Assembly: GCF_030731085.1 (NCBI RefSeq)
Contig: NZ_JASNFN010000014.1
Coordinates: 1 to 64,000 of the forward strand
From: Blastococcus carthaginiensis
Lineage (GTDB): Bacteria; Actinomycetota; Actinomycetes; Mycobacteriales; Geodermatophilaceae
Direction of reading: 5' to 3'
DNA length: 64,000 nucleotides
This document shows, one piece after another, positions 16,823 to 24,810 of the stretch. Numbering within the stretch: the stretch's first letter is position 1; each line of letters opens with the position of its first letter. The notes beneath the pieces were generated by a model. The model was not told the origin of the DNA and did not search any database. It worked only from the letters and a program-made list of their open reading frames with translations. A program made the position numbers and the translations under genes.

Positions 16823-17779
16823 TCAGTCGTCCCCTGGTTCCACTCGCAGCGACGGCAGGCCGACCACTTCGAAGGTGGCGGAGGCGAGGCCGATGCCGGC
16901 CGCGTCGAGCTCCGCGAGGACCTCCCGTGACATCGCGTCCTTGACGTCCCGCACCCCGTACACGCCCGTCAGGAAACGGGCGGTGAGCTCCAGCCAGTTG
17001 TCGGTCAACCGCCAGTACACCCGTGGTTCGAAGTCCGCGCCCCGGACGAAGTAGCGCCGCTGCATGGCGGCCAGTGCGGCAGCGGGCATCTCCTCGGCCG
17101 CCACCGAGTGACGCCGGGCCGCGGCAAGGAGGATCTGCTCTGCCCGACCCCGGTCGTCGGAGTACCGGACGGGGAGGGTCATCTCCTCCCACAGGTACGG
17201 GAAGTCGCGGGTGTAGTTGTAGACCGCCTCGTCGAACACCTTGTCGTTGGTGACCGTGACGACTCGACCGGTGTACTGCCGGCTGCGCACCCACTGCGGC
17301 GGCTCACCGCCCTGGACCGCGGGTGGCTGTCCCATCTCCATGATGGTGGTCCGGACGAAGCCCAGGGCGATGACGTCACCACGGACGCCGCCCATGGTGA
17401 TCCGGTCTCCGACGTTGAAGGTGTCGCCGCGCAGGATGACCACGTAGCCGGCCAGCGCGGTGATCACCTTCTGCAGCGCGAACGCCAGCCCGGCAGTCAC
17501 CAACCCGATCCCGGTGGCCAACCGACTCGGGTCGTCGAACCAGATCGAGAGGAAACCCAGGAACAGCAACAGCGCGACAGCCAGATTGATCGCCTGCCGC
17601 GTCCAGAAGCGAGCTTTCTCGTTGTGGACCCCCCGCAGGACCAGCCGGGAGGTTCCACGAGCGATCCAGCGCAGCGCCAGCAAGACCAGGACCAGAGCAG
17701 CGGTCAGCAGCAGCTTGGTGCCGTTCTCCTCGGTCAGGAAGAGCAGGCGGATCTCCTGGCCGAAGACCTCGATCGTCAT
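16823..17779 (-). CDS. MscS-family mechanosensitive ion channel
   Basis: A 318-residue inner-membrane channel. Two or three hydrophobic helices are followed by the pore-lining helix (ATGIGLVTAGLAFALQKVITALAGYVVIL, about 90-118) and the conserved beta domain (VGDRITMGGVRGDVIALGFVRTTIMEM, VTVTNDKVFDEAVYNYTRDFPYLW). A vestibule domain completes it. It should release solutes on hypo-osmotic shock. Monocistronic; the 222-bp gap to the ANTAR gene holds nothing I recognise. Confidence 0.9.
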   Translation of the reverse strand: MTIEVFGQEIRLLFLTEENGTKLLLTAALVLVLLALRWIARGTSRLVLRGVHNEKARFWTRQAINLAVALLLFLGFLSIWFDDPSRLATGIGLVTAGLAFALQKVITALAGYVVILRGDTFNVGDRITMGGVRGDVIALGFVRTTIMEMGQPPAVQGGEPPQWVRSRQYTGRVVTVTNDKVFDEAVYNYTRDFPYLWEEMTLPVRYSDDRGRAEQILLAAARRHSVAAEEMPAAALAAMQRRYFVRGADFEPRVYWRLTDNWLELTARFLTGVYGVRDVKDAMSREVLAELDAAGIGLASATFEVVGLPSLRVEPGDD

Positions 17780-17944
17780 GCCGTCGAGTCTGCCGAGGGG
17801 ATCTCCGGCATCACGACCCGGGGCGATGGCTGACGACGAGATGCTTTCCGCGTGGCTGCGACACCCCGACGGCAGGCCATCTGACCGCAGAACTGGCCGC
17901 GATGGCCGATGCGCGGGATGCCGACGGCGACGCCGCGATGAGCG

Positions 17945-18390
17945 GACCTGATCGGCGCGGCAAGGAGACCGTCACGATCCTGCCGGCGTCAGCTTCTCCG
18001 GCTCGGCGCTGTCGTTCGGGATGATCCGCAGCAAGCACCTCGACGTCGCCATCCTCGGTGTTATGCAGGTCATCACCCGGGGCGACCTGGCCAACTGGCC
18101 GAAGCCCGGCACGATGGCCAACGGCATAGGCGGCGCGATGAACCTCGTCCACAGGGCACGCGCGGTGATCATCATGATGCAGCACGTCGCCCGCGGCGGG
18201 TCGCCGAAGATACTCCAGGAGTGCGCCCTGCCGCTCATCGGCAAGGGCGTCGACCGGATCGTCACCCCCCGTCATCGACGCGACGCCCGAGGGCCTGGTT
18301 CTCCGCGAGACCGCACCCGGCGTGCCCGCCGCCGAGGTCGTGACCGCCACCGGCGCTCCGCTCACCGCCGCCGACGACCTCCGGGAAAGG
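17945..18390 (+). pseudogene. Decayed 3-oxoacid/3-oxoadipate CoA-transferase beta subunit
   Basis: Pieces of a CoA-transferase subunit B (ScoB/PcaJ/AtoA family) follow one another in three frames: DLIGA (17945), KETVTILP (17962), then from 17988 VSFSGSALSFGMIRSKHLDVA, LGVMQV, GDLANWPKPGTM and GIGGAMNL through CALPLIGKGVDRIVT, and after a shift at the C6 run near 18265, VIDATPEGLVLRETAPGVPAAEV. The N-terminal half with the catalytic Glu is missing. At least three indels mean no intact product. It borders the cou-type cluster, whose aromatic products feed the beta-ketoadipate pathway, so a pcaJ origin is possible. I see nothing else in 17780-17944 or 18391-18613. Confidence 0.8.
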
Positions 18391-18613
18391 CGCCCCTGCC
18401 CGCGACCGTCTGACGCCTCCGCGGATCAGGACGGGCTCGGCCACGGATCGGTGGCCGGGCGCCTCGCCGACTGCTGGTCGTCGATGTGCACCGGGCGGCT
18501 GGATCCGCGGGAAAGCTGGAGTCCGGCACACACGTCGCGGGTAAGACGTCCGGGCTCAGTCCGCACTCGGTCCCGATGGCGGGCTCGACCAGCTCGTCGA
18601 CCGAACCTGACTG

Positions 18614-19069
18614 TCAGAGCAGCTGGCCACCCGGGCTGCGTCGAGCCAGGCGCCGCAGGAGGTCACGCAGCAGCACCTGCTCGGTCGGAGTCAGGTCGGC
18701 CAGCTGCTCGCTGACCGCGGCGTCGACGTCCCGCTGCGCCTCGGTCAGTCGATCGCGTCCACCGGGCGTTGCCAGCACCAGCTTGGTCCGCCTGTCCACC
18801 TCCGAGGGGCGGCGCTCGACCAGATTCGCGTCAGTCAGCTCGTCGACCAGGAGGACCACCTGGCTCGGATCGAGCCCGAGGCACTCAGCGAGGTCTCGCT
18901 GGGACAGACCACCTTCGGCCGAGCAAGCCATGGAGAGCACGGAATACGAGCGGACCCGGAGTCCGTGCGACGCCAAGGCGACGTTGCTCGCCCGGGCGAA
19001 CAGCCCACTGACGCGGGACAGCAGGAAGCCGACATCGTCGGTCAGCGACTCGACTGGTGCCATATCCAT
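18614..19069 (-). CDS. couR: MarR-family repressor (CouR/PhdR-like)
   Basis: A 151-residue winged-helix regulator. Helices 20-50 (LLSRVSGLFARASNVALASHGL) form the dimer interface. The DNA-binding part is GLSQRDLAECLGLDPSQVVLLVDELTDANLVERRPSEVDRRTKLVLATPGG with the usual wing DRRTK. ATG 19069 has GGAGG 5 nt upstream; ATG 19084 and 19063 are alternatives. It is divergent from the SDR-amidohydrolase-ligase-hydratase operon, the arrangement of CouR in Rhodococcus and PhdR in Corynebacterium, which are released from DNA by p-hydroxycinnamoyl-CoA. The symbol rests on synteny. Confidence 0.75.
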   Translation of the reverse strand: MDMAPVESLTDDVGFLLSRVSGLFARASNVALASHGLRVRSYSVLSMACSAEGGLSQRDLAECLGLDPSQVVLLVDELTDANLVERRPSEVDRRTKLVLATPGGRDRLTEAQRDVDAAVSEQLADLTPTEQVLLRDLLRRLARRSPGGQLL

Positions 19070-19083
19070 GTCATCCTCCACCA

Positions 19084-19113
19084 TTGACTTCCTCAACGAT
19101 CCTCTCCTAGCGT
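19084..19113 (+). promoter_or_regulatory. Promoter of the cou-type operon with MarR operator
   Basis: TTGACT (19084-19089) and TAGCGT (19108-19113) are separated by 18 bp. The -35 box lies within TTGA-cttcc-TCAA, an inverted repeat at 19084-19096 of the kind MarR proteins bind. A repressor there would block RNA polymerase and also cover the region just upstream of its own gene. Confidence 0.5.
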
Positions 19114-19150
19114 GTCCGGCGAACCCATGCGCGTCGATCGAGGGAGCCCC

Positions 19151-20059
19151 GTGGACCTGTCGGACAAGGTAGCCATAGTCACTGGTAGCGGACGGGGGCT
19201 CGGCCTCGCCTACGCCACCGAGCTGGCCCGCTCCGGCGCGGCAGTGGTGGTCAACGACGTCGACGCCGAGGTGGCCGCGGCCGCCGTCGCTGCCATCACC
19301 GACGCCGGTGGCACCGCGGTCGCCGAGGTGGTGCCGGTCGGTACCAGCGAGGCAGCTCAGGCCCTGATCGATCGGGCGGTGGAGGAGTTCGGCAGGCTCG
19401 ACATCCTCGTCAACAACGCGGGCATCCTGCGGGACACGACGCTGTGGAAGATGACCGACGAGCAGTTCGACGCCGTCATCACCACCCACCTGCGCGGCAC
19501 GTTCACCTGCACGCGGGCCGCCGTGATCCGCATGCGCGAGCAGGGTGAGGGCGGACGGATCATCTGCGTCGGCTCCCCCACCGGGCAGGTCGGCAACTTC
19601 GGCCAGACGAACTACGCCGCGGCCAAAGCCGGCATCGTCGGCATGGTCCGGACCTGGGCGATGGAGCTGGCCCGCGCCCAGATCACCGTCAACGCGATCG
19701 TCCCGATCGCCGCCACCGGCATGACCGAGACCGTGCCCTTCTTCAAGCCGTACGTCGAGGCCCTGCAGGCCGGAGAGGAGCTGCCGCCGTTCGCCCGCCG
19801 CGAGCTCGGGTTCGGCTCACCCCAGGATGCCGCCGGGCTGGTCGCCTTCCTCGCCTCCGACGCCGCCGCCGGGATCAGCGGTCAGGCGATGGGCATCGGC
19901 GGGGACCGGCTGGCCATGTGGTCGCACCCGGCCGAGGTCGTCGTCGAGTTCGCCGACGGCACCGGCTGGTCGGCCGACGCCATCGCCGACGCGTGGCCGC
20001 AGCGCTTCGCTGGCTCGCAGCAGACGGTCGGACAGCAGTTGCCGGAGCCGCCGAAGTGA
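19151..20059 (+). CDS. couN: SDR 3-hydroxyacyl-CoA dehydrogenase (CouN-like)
   Basis: A 302-residue short-chain dehydrogenase. The NAD(P) motif TGSGRGLG is at 11-18, NNAG near 90, and the catalytic Ser/Tyr/Lys are in CVGSPTG and NYAAAKAG. A C-terminal extension of about 50 residues (PAEVVVEFADGTGWSADAI) follows the core. The GTG at 19151 is chosen for the GAGGGAG just upstream; GTG 19112 is possible. By position it would oxidise the beta-hydroxy aryl-propionyl-CoA formed by the MaoC hydratase. Its stop overlaps the next start (GTGA). Confidence 0.78.
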   Translation: MDLSDKVAIVTGSGRGLGLAYATELARSGAAVVVNDVDAEVAAAAVAAITDAGGTAVAEVVPVGTSEAAQALIDRAVEEFGRLDILVNNAGILRDTTLWKMTDEQFDAVITTHLRGTFTCTRAAVIRMREQGEGGRIICVGSPTGQVGNFGQTNYAAAKAGIVGMVRTWAMELARAQITVNAIVPIAATGMTETVPFFKPYVEALQAGEELPPFARRELGFGSPQDAAGLVAFLASDAAAGISGQAMGIGGDRLAMWSHPAEVVVEFADGTGWSADAIADAWPQRFAGSQQTVGQQLPEPPK

Positions 20060-20946
20060 ACGCCTCCCCGACCGCCATCGACCTCGACGCCGTCGTCGCC
20101 ATCGACGTCCACGTGCACGTCCACGCCGACCAGCACGGCCATCTCGCTCTCGACGACGAGCTCAACGCCGCTGCCGCGAAGTACTTCAAGGGCGACCCGT
20201 ACGACCCGACCGTCCACGACATCGCCGCCGACTACCGCGACAAGAACATGGCGGCGGTGATCTTCACCGTCGACGCCGAGGCGGCCACTGGCCAGCCGAC
20301 GCTGTCCAACGAGGAGATCGCCGACGCGGCCGCCGAGCACCCCGACGTGCTCATCCCCTTCGGCTCGATCGACCCGCACCGCGGGGTCGCCGGCATCCGC
20401 GCGGCCCGGCGATTGGTCGAGTCCTCCGGTGTCCGCGGCTTCAAGTTCCACCCGAGCCTGCAGGACTTCCTGCCTAACGACCGCGTCGTCTACCCGCTGT
20501 ACGAGGAGCTCCAGTCCTTGGGCGTACCGGCGCTGTTCCACACCGGCCAAACCGGCATCGGCTCCGGTCTGCCGGGCGGCCGCGGGATCAAGCTGCGCTA
20601 CTCCGACCCGATGCTGCTCGACGACGTGGCCGCCGACTTCCCGGACCTGACGATCATCCTGGCTCACCCTTCGGTTCCGTGGCAGGACTCGGCCATCGCC
20701 GTCGCCCAGCACAAGGCGAACGTCTACATCGACCTGTCCGGTTGGTCGCCGAAGTACTTCCCACCCCAGCTGGTCCGCGCGGCCGACACGCTGCTGAAGA
20801 CCAAGGTGCTGTTCGGGTCGGACTACCCGCTCATCCGTCCCGAGCGGTGGATCCGCGACTTCGAGCAGCTCGACATCCGCGACGAGGTACGTCCGTTGAT
20901 CATGAAGGAGAACGCCATCCGCGCCCTCGGACTGCGCCGTGCGTAA
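20056..20946 (+). CDS. couO: Amidohydrolase-2 family hydrolase (CouO-like)
   Basis: A 296-residue TIM-barrel metal hydrolase of the ACMSD/amidohydrolase-2 group. Metal-binding AIDVHVHVHAD opens the barrel. It continues with GFKFHPSLQDF, PALFHTGQTG, IILAHPSVPW and LFGSDYPL, supplying the His and Asp ligands. In the p-hydroxycinnamate pathway the corresponding enzyme cleaves the beta-ketoacyl-CoA side chain, giving the hydroxybenzoate and acetyl-CoA. GTG start overlaps the SDR stop by 4 nt, and its end overlaps the ligase start by 8 nt. Confidence 0.78.
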   Translation: MNASPTAIDLDAVVAIDVHVHVHADQHGHLALDDELNAAAAKYFKGDPYDPTVHDIAADYRDKNMAAVIFTVDAEAATGQPTLSNEEIADAAAEHPDVLIPFGSIDPHRGVAGIRAARRLVESSGVRGFKFHPSLQDFLPNDRVVYPLYEELQSLGVPALFHTGQTGIGSGLPGGRGIKLRYSDPMLLDDVAADFPDLTIILAHPSVPWQDSAIAVAQHKANVYIDLSGWSPKYFPPQLVRAADTLLKTKVLFGSDYPLIRPERWIRDFEQLDIRDEVRPLIMKENAIRALGLRRA

Positions 20947-22504
20947 CGCGGGGCTCGGCTCGTGGCCGGAGCGGCGGCTACGCATCTCACCCGATCGGGA
21001 CGCCATCTGGTTCGAGGGGACGACGACGTCGCACGCCGGCTTCTCCGAGCGGGTCCGGCGGACCGCCGGTGCCCTCGCAGGCCTGGGCGTCCGGGCCGGT
21101 GACCGAGTGGCATGGTGGAGCGGCAATCACCCGGCGGCACTGGAGACCCTCTACGCCTGCGGGCAGCTAGGCGCGGTCTGGGTGCCGGTCAACGCCCGCC
21201 TGACCGCCCCGGAGGCGGAGTACGTGCTGGGCCACTCCGGTGCGACGATCGTCATCCACGGGCGCGACCACGGCGAGCTGGCGGACGCCCTCCGCACCCC
21301 GGGCGCCGGCGTGCGGTCCTGGATCGCAGTCGAGCCCCCTACTGCGGGCGGCGCGGACTCGCTGCCCTACGAGGAGCTGCTCGCCGGCTCGGACCCCGAG
21401 CCCCGCGACGTGCCGGTCGGTCTGGACGACCCCTGCCTGATCATGTACACGTCGGGGACGACCGGACGGCCCAAGGGTGCAGTGCTCACCCACGGCAACA
21501 TGACATGGAACGCCACGAACCAGATGCTGGGCTTCGACTTCGGCCCGACCGAACGGACATTGGCGGTAGCGCCGCTCTTCCACATCGGTGGCCTCAACGG
21601 CACGGTCAACCCCACGCTGCTGCGCGGTGGGTGCGCTGTCGTGGTCAGGCGCTTCGACCCTGCCGGGACCCTCGCGGTCATCGAGGAACAGGGGATCCAC
21701 TCGTTCTTCGCCGTCCCCACGATGCTCGACGCCATGGCCCGCGAGCCCGACTTCCGCACCCGCGACCTCTCGGAGCTCCGCACGATCGGTGCGGCAGGGG
21801 CGCCGCTCCCCCTACCAACTCTGCGCACGTGGCTGGACCGCGGGGTCACCATGCAGCAGGCCTACGGCATGACCGAGGCCGCCCCTGGATGCACGGTGCT
21901 CGACTCCGCCGACGCGGTGCGCAAGGTCGGCTCTGCGGGCAAGCCCGTCTTCTTCACCGACGTCCGGGTGCTCCGCCCGGACGGGACGGTGGCCGGCGTC
22001 GACGAGATCGGCGAGGTCGTCGTCCAGGGCCTCAACGTGATGGCCGGCTACTGGAACGACCCTGAACGCACGGCCGAGGTGTTGATCGACGGCTGGTACC
22101 ACACCGGCGACGCCGGTTCGGTCGACGACGAGGGCTTCCTCTACATCCGGGACCGGTACAAGGACATGATCATCTCCGGGGGCGAGAACATCTACCCCGC
22201 CGAGGTCGAGTCCGCCCTGCTGGAGCTGCCTGGCGTGCGCGAGGCCGCCGTCATCGGCGTTCCCGACGAGAAGTGGGGCGAGGTCGGCCTCGCAATCCTG
22301 GTGGTGGAGCCCGCCACCCGACGAGATGCCGACGCCATCCGCCACGCCCTCAGGGAGCGCCTCGCCGGGTTCAAGGTGCCCCGGCTCGTCCGGTTCGCCG
22401 ATGAGCTGCCCAAGACCGCCACCGGAAAGATCCGCAAACCCGATCTGCGCGAGCACTACCTGCGCGAGCACTACCTGGATACCGAGGAGGAGACCCCCGC
22501 ATGA
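20939..22504 (+). CDS. couL: Acyl-CoA synthetase (p-hydroxycinnamate:CoA ligase-like)
   Basis: A 521-residue ANL-superfamily ligase forming an acyl-adenylate then the CoA thioester. Motifs are YTSGTTGRPKG (P-loop, about 170), YGMTEAAPG (about 310), GWYHTGD and RDRYKDMIISGGENIYPAEVE (hinge), and the C-terminal Lys in LPKTATGKIRKPDLRE. The C-terminus carries a 15-bp tandem duplication (REHYLREHYL). By context it activates coumarate, ferulate or caffeate, the entry step of the pathway. The sequence alone does not fix the substrate. The stop overlaps the MaoC ATG (ATGA). Confidence 0.8.
   Translation: MRNAGLGSWPERRLRISPDRDAIWFEGTTTSHAGFSERVRRTAGALAGLGVRAGDRVAWWSGNHPAALETLYACGQLGAVWVPVNARLTAPEAEYVLGHSGATIVIHGRDHGELADALRTPGAGVRSWIAVEPPTAGGADSLPYEELLAGSDPEPRDVPVGLDDPCLIMYTSGTTGRPKGAVLTHGNMTWNATNQMLGFDFGPTERTLAVAPLFHIGGLNGTVNPTLLRGGCAVVVRRFDPAGTLAVIEEQGIHSFFAVPTMLDAMAREPDFRTRDLSELRTIGAAGAPLPLPTLRTWLDRGVTMQQAYGMTEAAPGCTVLDSADAVRKVGSAGKPVFFTDVRVLRPDGTVAGVDEIGEVVVQGLNVMAGYWNDPERTAEVLIDGWYHTGDAGSVDDEGFLYIRDRYKDMIISGGENIYPAEVESALLELPGVREAAVIGVPDEKWGEVGLAILVVEPATRRDADAIRHALRERLAGFKVPRLVRFADELPKTATGKIRKPDLREHYLREHYLDTEEETPA
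22448..22477 (+). repeat. 15-bp tandem duplication in the ligase gene
   Basis: CGCGAGCACTACCTG occurs twice without interruption, adding five residues (REHYL twice) to the ligase C-terminus while keeping the frame. This is recent-looking and exact. Confidence 0.9.
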
Positions 22505-22959
22505 CCACCACCACGACGACTCTCGTCGAACTGCCCTCCTACAAGGGCAAGGAGCTCGGCGTGAGCGACTGGGTCGAGGTGACCCAGGACCGGGTCGACC
22601 TCTTCGCCGACGCAACGGACGACCACCAGTGGATCCACGTCGACGTCGAACGCGCCAAGGCCGAGAGCCCGTTCGGCGGCCCTATCGGCCACGGCTACCT
22701 CACCCTCTCCCTGCTCATCCCGATGTGGACTCAGGTCCTCACCGTCACCGACACGACGATGGCCGTGAACTACGGGCTCAACAAGGTGCGATTCCCGGCG
22801 CCGGTGCCCGTGGGTTCCAAGGTGCGGCTGACCGCGACTCTCGCCGACGTCGAGGAGATCAAGGGTGGCTACCAGCTGACCGTCAGCGCCGTCATCGAGC
22901 GCGAAGGCGGCGAGAAGCCGGTCTGCATCGCCGAGCCGGTCTTCCGCTTCTACGGCTGA
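22501..22959 (+). CDS. couM: MaoC-like enoyl-CoA hydratase (CouM-like)
   Basis: A 152-residue single hotdog-fold hydratase. The hydratase-2 motif is FADATDDHQWIHVD (Asp and His catalytic pair, residues about 37-50), followed by SPFGGPIGHGYLTLSLL. By context it hydrates the p-hydroxycinnamoyl-CoA double bond to the beta-hydroxy thioester used by the SDR. The ATG overlaps the ligase stop. It is last in the operon, followed by a strong hairpin pair. Confidence 0.8.
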   Translation: MTTTTTTLVELPSYKGKELGVSDWVEVTQDRVDLFADATDDHQWIHVDVERAKAESPFGGPIGHGYLTLSLLIPMWTQVLTVTDTTMAVNYGLNKVRFPAPVPVGSKVRLTATLADVEEIKGGYQLTVSAVIEREGGEKPVCIAEPVFRFYG

Positions 22960-22987
22960 CCGCCCGACCGGGAGATCGCCCCGGGAT

Positions 22988-23052
22988 GCCGGGCTGCTTC
23001 GCCCGGCGCACTACGGGATGCCGCTCGCCCGGCCCGGGCGAGCGGCGTCCCG
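22988..23052. terminator. Two tandem hairpins between convergent genes
   Basis: The first stem is GCCGGGC/GCCCGGC around TGCTTC (22988-23007). The second pairs 23014-23032 with 23034-23052 in a 19-bp stem with one G-T wobble and a very tight loop. It lies between the ends of the hydratase (22959) and the leftward chemoreceptor (23059), so it can stop transcription from both sides. No U-tract, as is common in actinobacteria. Confidence 0.75.
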
Positions 23053-23058
23053 TCAGCA

Positions 23059-24699
23059 TCAGAGGGAGAACCGCCGCACTGCGACCTGCAGCTGATCGCT
23101 CATGCGGGCGAGGTCCGCAGCCGAGCGCTGCGCTTCGTCCACCCGTTGGTTGGTCTCGGCGGTGCCGGCCGCGAGTCCGGTGATCGCCGCGGCGATGTCC
23201 TGCGAGCCGCTGGCGGCCTCGGCCACGTTGCGGTTCATCTCGTTCGTGGTGGCGGTCTGCTCCTCGACCGCCGCGGCGATGGTCGCCTGGAAGTCGTTGA
23301 TCTCGCCGATGACCGCACTGATCCTGCTGATCGCGTCCACTGCACCGGCGGTGTCGGCCTGGATCGCCTCCACGCGCTGGGAGATGTCCTCGGTCGCCCG
23401 CGCGGTCTCCTGCGCCAGTTCCTTCACCTCGCTGGCCACCACCGCGAAGCCCTTGCCCGCCTCACCGGCACGCGCAGCCTCGATGGTCGCGTTGAGCGCC
23501 AGCAGGTTGGTCTGCTCGGCGATTCCGTTGATCAGCTTGATGACCGTGGCGATCTCCTGCGAGGAGTCACCCAACTTGCCCACGGTCCGCGTGGTGTTCT
23601 CCGCGACGGACACCGCTTGTCCTGCCACCCGCGCGGCCTGGCTGGCGTTCTGCGCGATCTCCCGGATCGCTGCTTCCATCTGCTGCGACCCGGTCGAGAG
23701 GGTGTCGACGCTCGCCGCCACCTCGTCGGCCGACGTGACGACCACGCCGGCCTGGCCGGCCGCGGTCCGGGCATTCTGAGCCATCGCGTCGGCCCCCGCG
23801 TTCAACTGCTGGGAGGCCGTCGCCAGCTGGTCGGCAGAGTGTCCCACCAGGGACAGCACCTCGCCGAGGGAATCCAGGGTCCGATCCACCGACTCCGCGA
23901 CATCCCCCAGCTCGGCCCCGCCAGTACGCCCCACCCGGACCCGGAGATCTCCCCCTGCGACCTGCTCCAGCACCGCCCGGATCCGCTGAACCGGCCGAGT
24001 GACCGAGCGCGCGACGAGGATGGCGAGGAGCACGCAGATCGCCATTCCGAAGGCGATGACACCGATGGTGAGCGACCGCGCCGTCGTGTACGAGGACTGC
24101 GCCTCGGCGACCGTCCCCTCGGCGATCTGCGCCTGGGCGTCGCTCGCCTCCTCGAGAGCCGCGATCGCGCCGGCTTCGGCGGCCTCGAGCCGACCGACGA
24201 TCTCCAGTCCTGCCGGATCTCCCGGCGTCGCCGTGGCCAGACCCTGCAGCGCCTGGTCGAACACGCCGAGGTTCGTGACGAAGTCGTCGAGCGCCGCCCT
24301 GGCCTCGGGGCGCAACGGCATCTCGAGCACCGACGCGACGGTGTCATCCATCTCCTGCCGCGTCGCCTGGGCCTGCTCCGCCATGGCGGCGAGCACCTCG
24401 GGCGCGAGGTATGTGAGGCTCGACCGCGCATTCGCCGCCTGGAACTCCCACCACGTGGCCTTCAATGAGAGCAGGCCCCGCAGCGGAACCGTGCCCTCGG
24501 CGTGGACGTCCTCCGCCCGCTCGCTGAGCTCAGACATGCGCTGGATCCCGAAGACGCCGATCGTGAGGGTGGCGAGCGCAGCCGCGAGGAAGGCCAGCAG
24601 CAGCCTCCCGCGCAGCCCCATCCGGCGCAGCGGCTGGGTCCGGGAGCCATCCACGGCGGGGATGGCATCATCGTGCGGGCGCGGGGCTGCGGGTTCCAT
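23059..24699 (-). CDS. Methyl-accepting chemotaxis protein
   Basis: A 546-residue transmembrane chemoreceptor. A first helix lies near 30-50 (LLLAFLAAALATLTIGVFG), then a four-helix-bundle sensor domain, a second helix near 205-225, HAMP, and a long coiled-coil signalling domain. The tip is NLLALNATIEAARAGEAGKGFAVVA (CheA/CheW contact). ATG 24699 follows GAGGAGAGG. No CheA, CheW or flagellar genes are in the window. Its position beside the cinnamate operon suggests, but does not show, sensing of an aromatic. Confidence 0.9.
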   Translation of the reverse strand: MEPAAPRPHDDAIPAVDGSRTQPLRRMGLRGRLLLAFLAAALATLTIGVFGIQRMSELSERAEDVHAEGTVPLRGLLSLKATWWEFQAANARSSLTYLAPEVLAAMAEQAQATRQEMDDTVASVLEMPLRPEARAALDDFVTNLGVFDQALQGLATATPGDPAGLEIVGRLEAAEAGAIAALEEASDAQAQIAEGTVAEAQSSYTTARSLTIGVIAFGMAICVLLAILVARSVTRPVQRIRAVLEQVAGGDLRVRVGRTGGAELGDVAESVDRTLDSLGEVLSLVGHSADQLATASQQLNAGADAMAQNARTAAGQAGVVVTSADEVAASVDTLSTGSQQMEAAIREIAQNASQAARVAGQAVSVAENTTRTVGKLGDSSQEIATVIKLINGIAEQTNLLALNATIEAARAGEAGKGFAVVASEVKELAQETARATEDISQRVEAIQADTAGAVDAISRISAVIGEINDFQATIAAAVEEQTATTNEMNRNVAEAASGSQDIAAAITGLAAGTAETNQRVDEAQRSAADLARMSDQLQVAVRRFSL

Positions 24700-24810
24700 G
24701 AGTCCTCTCCTCGAAGGCGGGCTCCACACCCGTTACGTTGCCTATCGGAGATCGCGCCGGTGATTGAAGTCCAACGGCCGAGGCGGCGCCTCGACCGACG
24801 GGAGGCATGG

